Below, one piece after another: positions 6,937 through 9,704 of a stretch of 9,704 nt of DNA. The notes below the pieces were generated by a model, which was not told the origin of the DNA, did no database searches, and was given only the letters and a program-made list of their open reading frames with translations. A program made the position numbers and the translations under genes. The stretch's first letter is position 1; each line of letters starts with the position of its first letter. The stretch is from Desulfobacterales bacterium (GTDB taxonomy: Bacteria; Desulfobacterota; Desulfobulbia; Desulfobulbales; BM004): positions 1-9,704 of the forward strand of contig JAAXQI010000074.1 of NCBI GenBank assembly GCA_012974315.1, read 5' to 3'.

Positions 6937-8445
6937 TCACTCTACCCTCTGCATTTTAATTTCAAACCTTACCCCTTTGCCCGACTGGTCAAGATTTGCC
7001 GAGGCAATAATAACATCATGATACATCTCTGAAGACTCCAAACCCTTCTTTATGGAGTCAACGGTATTAAAGGTATCGGTAGTACCCCTTATCTGTACCC
7101 CCTCCTGATCAACCACCATCCTGTCAACCTGGATATTGAGATCCCCAGGTATCCTGCTGGATATATCGTTTAGAATTTCCAGGGAGGTACTATCCATATT
7201 GATCCCGGGAGCGACTCCAGAAGCATTTTTTAATGCACTTATTTCCGTCTTCATCTGATGGATTGGATCAACCACCCTGGTTACTTCCGGAAAGGTTTGG
7301 CTGAATATCCCTTTTATCTGCCCATCCAGGCTGGCATTTCTTTTTTTCAGATCCCTGTAATCGACGCCAAAATTGACAGCAAGCAATACGAAAATAATAC
7401 CCAGGTAAATTGCCCCATGAATAAGCTCCTTCCTGATCTTGACAAATTGCGTCTTGACCTGGAACTCCTCACGCCTGAAGTTAAACCCTTTTGCCTTTTT
7501 GCCTTCCCGAAGGGCAAGGGCAAGTCCATTGTCCATAAGTGCAGGATTATATAACCTTATCAAGTGTTGACTCAGCTGGATGTTGTCAGTATCGTCTCTC
7601 AGGTTTAAATTGGATACCGGCAGCTTAAGTTCTTTCCCTATGATTTCTGCAGTTGCCGGAACCAGGGCTCCTGGTCCTGTAATAAATATTTTCCCGGGCT
7701 GCAGTTTCGTTGCGGTCTCAACCTGAAAACCCCGTAAGGTCAAATTGATTGACCGGCACAAGGCGACCAGACCTACCCCATACTGACTGGTATCAGACAA
7801 GCCTGCCTTCTCCTTCTTTGCAGCAAGTGATGCAACATCTGCCAGATCCTTACCGTTAAATGGCAAATGCCGTATGAGAACAATTTTTTTATCCAGAAAA
7901 AGGAGCATGGCGCATGTTCTGGAACCAAGGCAGAGCAACATACCATTCGCAGGGCTGTTCTGCTGCATCAGCATCTGATTGACCAGGGAAACATTTCGGA
8001 TATCAAAAACTTCAGGTTCAGCCCCAAAGGAGTCGAAGTTGGATAAATGGGCTCCAATATAGGCTCGATTGACAGAGGCGGCAATGAGGCTGGTTTGCGA
8101 GCCGGTCCGCTCAACATCAATGAAATCAATCAACTGCCCTTCAACAGGAGAGGCCATCAGCGTCTCAAGCTCAAAACCGAGTGTCTGCCTGATTTTCCTA
8201 AGATCGGTGAATGGCATGCTCAGATTCCTGAAAGAGACGTGCCCGTCCTCCACCACGCTATTGCACACCGACCCCTTCGAATCAATTTCCTCACATACTG
8301 CACGCAGAGCAACACTGATGCCGCCGGCTTCTGTGATAGGGACTGCGGAGCAACCGATTATCTGGTAACCCTGCATCAGGCTTTTCACCTGAACCGCAGC
8401 AACGGTATCTTCACTTATGTCCAGACCGATTATTGTTCGTGGCAT
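6937..8445 (-). CDS. gspL: Type II secretion platform protein GspL (PilM/PilN-like)
   Basis: Inner-membrane protein that recruits the GspE ATPase and pairs with GspM. The protein is 502 aa, long for GspL (commonly about 400). The cytoplasmic part (about 1-342) has an actin-like PilM fold: a first phosphate-type loop IGLDISEDTVAAV (about 6-18), a second loop LLCLGSRTCAMLLF (about 170-183) and an adenosine-type motif IFITGPGA (about 253-260). One membrane helix (about 343-361) is followed by a coiled-coil-prone stretch and a small periplasmic ferredoxin-like domain (about 420-502), the same layout as PilN. Phosphate loop 1 keeps the Asp but lacks the usual following Gly/Ser pair, so nucleotide binding is uncertain. 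It sits between gspK and gspM with gaps of 198 and 138 nt. Separate pilM and pilN genes are excluded because this is one continuous frame. Confidence 0.92.
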   Translation of the reverse strand: MPRTIIGLDISEDTVAAVQVKSLMQGYQIIGCSAVPITEAGGISVALRAVCEEIDSKGSVCNSVVEDGHVSFRNLSMPFTDLRKIRQTLGFELETLMASPVEGQLIDFIDVERTGSQTSLIAASVNRAYIGAHLSNFDSFGAEPEVFDIRNVSLVNQMLMQQNSPANGMLLCLGSRTCAMLLFLDKKIVLIRHLPFNGKDLADVASLAAKKEKAGLSDTSQYGVGLVALCRSINLTLRGFQVETATKLQPGKIFITGPGALVPATAEIIGKELKLPVSNLNLRDDTDNIQLSQHLIRLYNPALMDNGLALALREGKKAKGFNFRREEFQVKTQFVKIRKELIHGAIYLGIIFVLLAVNFGVDYRDLKKRNASLDGQIKGIFSQTFPEVTRVVDPIHQMKTEISALKNASGVAPGINMDSTSLEILNDISSRIPGDLNIQVDRMVVDQEGVQIRGTTDTFNTVDSIKKGLESSEMYHDVIIASANLDQSGKGVRFEIKMQRVE

Positions 8446-8643
8446 TGGGTTTATGTAAAAATAATAGTATAATTAAAGGTCATACCGGCATTAACAATCT
8501 TAAAGAAGCACAACACCCGGCATTACCCTTGAAACTCTCGCAATCTTTCAACATTTTACTATAACGCATATAAATCATTAAACCAAACATACTTTCTCTA
8601 TTGTTCCCAATAGAATGCAAATTGCATTCCGCCCAAATCGCTT
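8446..8643. other. gspK-gspL intergenic region
   Basis: This 198-nt gap is the widest in the window and AT-rich. It holds two abutting inverted repeats next to gspK (annotated separately) and a 9-nt direct repeat CCGGCATTA (8485-8493 and 8517-8525, 32 nt apart). An AT-rich stretch before the gspL ATG contains TATACT on the minus strand (8466-8471) without a convincing -35 box. No open frame longer than about ten codons with a ribosome binding site is present. Confidence 0.5.
8598..8629 (-). other. Two abutting inverted repeats just after gspK
   Basis: On the plus strand GAATGCAA (8613-8620), A, TTGCATTC (8622-8629) is a perfect 17-nt palindrome with a single centre base. Directly adjoining it is CTATTG (8598-8603), TTCC, CAATAG (8608-8613), a perfect 6-bp stem. 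In the minus-strand transcript the second becomes CUAUUG-GGAA-CAAUAG, whose loop fits the stable GNRA class. The pair begins about 14 nt past the gspK stop codon. There is no clean U-run after it, so it may be an attenuating, processing or protective structure, or a protein-binding palindrome, rather than a strong terminator. Confidence 0.55.
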
Positions 8644-9636
8644 TTATTCTATTCTCCAATATACCAGCTCTGTGCTGCTTCCAGGACCACGTGCCACCAT
8701 GCCCCGCACCTTTTTCCGCATATTTCCCATCACAACCTCAGTAGAAATCTCAAAAAAGGAACTTGATGTTGTAAGCACAGGAGGGATATTTACATCATCA
8801 GGAATAACTGTTTTATACCATCCAGTATCTCCGAGATCATTTTCTTCATTGTCCCTGAAAGTCAACATTTCATCAACCATGTCCTGATCAATGTCCCTGG
8901 AAAGTGCACCAAGCACAAAAGCATCAGCAGTATTCATGTTAATTTTACCATCCATGCCATGGGGCGTTACAAGACTTGCAAGACCTGGAATCTCTTCAGT
9001 GCCAAAATAAAGTTCATCTGTTATGCCTTTAACCAGCAAAAGCTCCTCGATAAATTCCATGGGGCCATTTCTTGGCCCATAGGGAGTATCAAGACCCTGG
9101 TAATATGAACTTTCAGCACCGCCAAAATCAAGGGGCTCATCATCCTCGTCCAGCCAATCAATTATTGCTTCAATGATATTCAAGGCCTCATCTTCTTCGA
9201 GTTCAAACTCTTCTGTACTCAACAGATTGATCCAAATTTCTTTTTGCTCTACATTTATGTCCCATGAATCATCATCTTTCTTCTTGCGCAGGCTGTTTAT
9301 CTGAAGCCTGCCGGAATGATCGGTTATATTCATCCCTCCCTGCCCACCGTTGAAAAAAGAGGAGAAATACTGCGCAGCTGCCTCCAGGTTGGCCCAGTCC
9401 TCATGCAGGGTATCAAAACCGCTTTCCTCGGCATCAACTGACAAAATGGCCCTGGCTGAATTGAAAATGGATTTTGCCATATTATCGAGGGCGATACCAT
9501 TCTGAAGATTCGAGGCATTGGTTATGCTTGATCGCATCGATACATTAAACCGCAAGGTCATGACCAGAATGAGGCTGATAACCAGGATCGTAATCAACAG
9601 GGCCATGCCTCGGTTATTTTTTAGAATATCAAGCAT
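8644..9636 (-). CDS. gspK: Type II secretion minor pseudopilin GspK
   Basis: Large minor pseudopilin placed at the tip of the T2SS pseudopilus with GspI and GspJ. The protein is 330 aa from the chosen ATG, a normal GspK length. It has a short leader MLDILKNNRG, a predicted prepilin-peptidase cut after that Gly, then a hydrophobic helix MALLITILVISLILVMTL. Mature residue 5 is Ile rather than the Glu of other pseudopilins, as expected for GspK. Family segments follow: NITDHSGRLQINSL (about 103-116), DWLDEDDEP (about 160-168), GGAESSYY (about 172-179), a PYGPRNGPMEFIEELLLVKGI stretch (about 185-205) and INMNTADAFVLGAL (about 232-245). Acidic clusters may bind calcium as in known GspK structures, though this is inferred. 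The frame extends upstream to a TTG at 9654, but the ATG gives a leader of usual size. No Shine-Dalgarno is visible. Confidence 0.94.
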   Translation of the reverse strand: MLDILKNNRGMALLITILVISLILVMTLRFNVSMRSSITNASNLQNGIALDNMAKSIFNSARAILSVDAEESGFDTLHEDWANLEAAAQYFSSFFNGGQGGMNITDHSGRLQINSLRKKKDDDSWDINVEQKEIWINLLSTEEFELEEDEALNIIEAIIDWLDEDDEPLDFGGAESSYYQGLDTPYGPRNGPMEFIEELLLVKGITDELYFGTEEIPGLASLVTPHGMDGKINMNTADAFVLGALSRDIDQDMVDEMLTFRDNEENDLGDTGWYKTVIPDDVNIPPVLTTSSSFFEISTEVVMGNMRKKVRGMVARGPGSSTELVYWRIE

Positions 9637-9677
9637 TGTTTTATGTTTTTGCAATTATTAGCATTCAGTCATCATTT

Positions 9678-9704
9678 ATTGAAGATTTGAGAAATCGAAG
9701 ATTG
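9678..9704. repeat. AT-rich repeat upstream of gspK
   Basis: ATTGAAGATTTGAGAAAT (9678-9695) is an exact copy, in the same orientation, of 70-87 downstream of gspE. It continues into CGAAGATTG at the window edge, so the repeat probably extends beyond. With the left-end copies it brackets the seven-gene block. It lies about 40 nt upstream of the gspK ATG, probably in the gap to another gsp gene. Confidence 0.65.

Noticed and set aside
6661..7032. 123-codon plus-strand frame spanning the gspL-gspM gap, with hydrophobic stretches
   Set aside because: Both ends are antisense to gspM and gspL and the middle translates the dispersed repeat; the hydrophobic runs come from AT-rich repeat DNA.
8047..8472. 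141-codon plus-strand open frame opposite the gspL 5' part
   Set aside because: It is antisense to the actin-like domain, has no family features and no supporting context.
8466..8494. Possible promoter for gspL (TATACT on the minus strand with TTAATG 17 nt upstream)
   Set aside because: The -35 box matches only three of six positions and the DNA is AT-rich, so a TATACT-like word is expected by chance.
8598..8627. Nine-codon minus-strand frame (MQFAFYWEQ) within the gspK-gspL inverted repeats
   Set aside because: It is too short to support, coincides exactly with the palindromes, and the G-rich word before it is too close to the ATG for a normal ribosome site.
9592..9594. Loss of Glu5 in the GspK pseudopilin as a defect
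   Set aside because: GspK proteins normally lack Glu5, so Ile at this position is expected rather than a mutation.

Overview
The window holds seven complete protein genes, all on the minus strand. Together they form most of a type II secretion system (T2SS, general secretory pathway) locus. In transcription order, right to left, they are gspK, gspL, gspM, gspN, gspC, gspD and gspE. No other gene, tRNA, rRNA, CRISPR array or insertion sequence could be supported. Missing from the window are gspF (inner-membrane platform), gspG (major pseudopilin) and gspH/I/J (minor pseudopilins). They probably lie just outside, since neither edge shows a terminator or an unrelated gene.

The organism is most likely a Gram-negative deltaproteobacterium (Desulfobacterota or a relative). 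This is inferred from four things: a separate Leptospira/Geobacter-like GspN, a GspL with a PilM-like cytoplasmic half and PilN-like periplasmic half, moderate GC content, and the permuted order K-L-M-N-C-D-E. The classical enterobacterial order is C-D-E-F-G-H-I-J-K-L-M-N. No species can be named from the sequence.

How the parts work together: GspK is the tip pseudopilin. GspL and GspM are inner-membrane assembly proteins, GspL linking to the ATPase. GspN is an inner-membrane-anchored accessory with an AsmA-like look. GspC is the clamp that reaches from the inner membrane to the secretin. GspD is the outer-membrane secretin channel. GspE is the cytoplasmic ATPase that drives pseudopilus growth. 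All seven have intact hallmark motifs and look functional.

The non-coding DNA is the less ordinary part. The genes never overlap, and every gap is 64 to 198 bases, wide for a T2SS operon. Several gaps carry short-period repeats: ATTGAAA-type AT-rich repeats at both window ends, CAAGGGTT octamers before gspE, ACCTTTT heptamers between gspM and gspN, and an element of about 85 nt present once in the gspD-gspE gap and once in the gspL-gspM gap. The gspK-gspL gap has two abutting inverted repeats. Six of the seven start codons lack a recognisable Shine-Dalgarno sequence. I see no undescribed system here; the repeats, the SD-poor leaders and the charge-complementary segments of GspC and GspD are the points worth checking.
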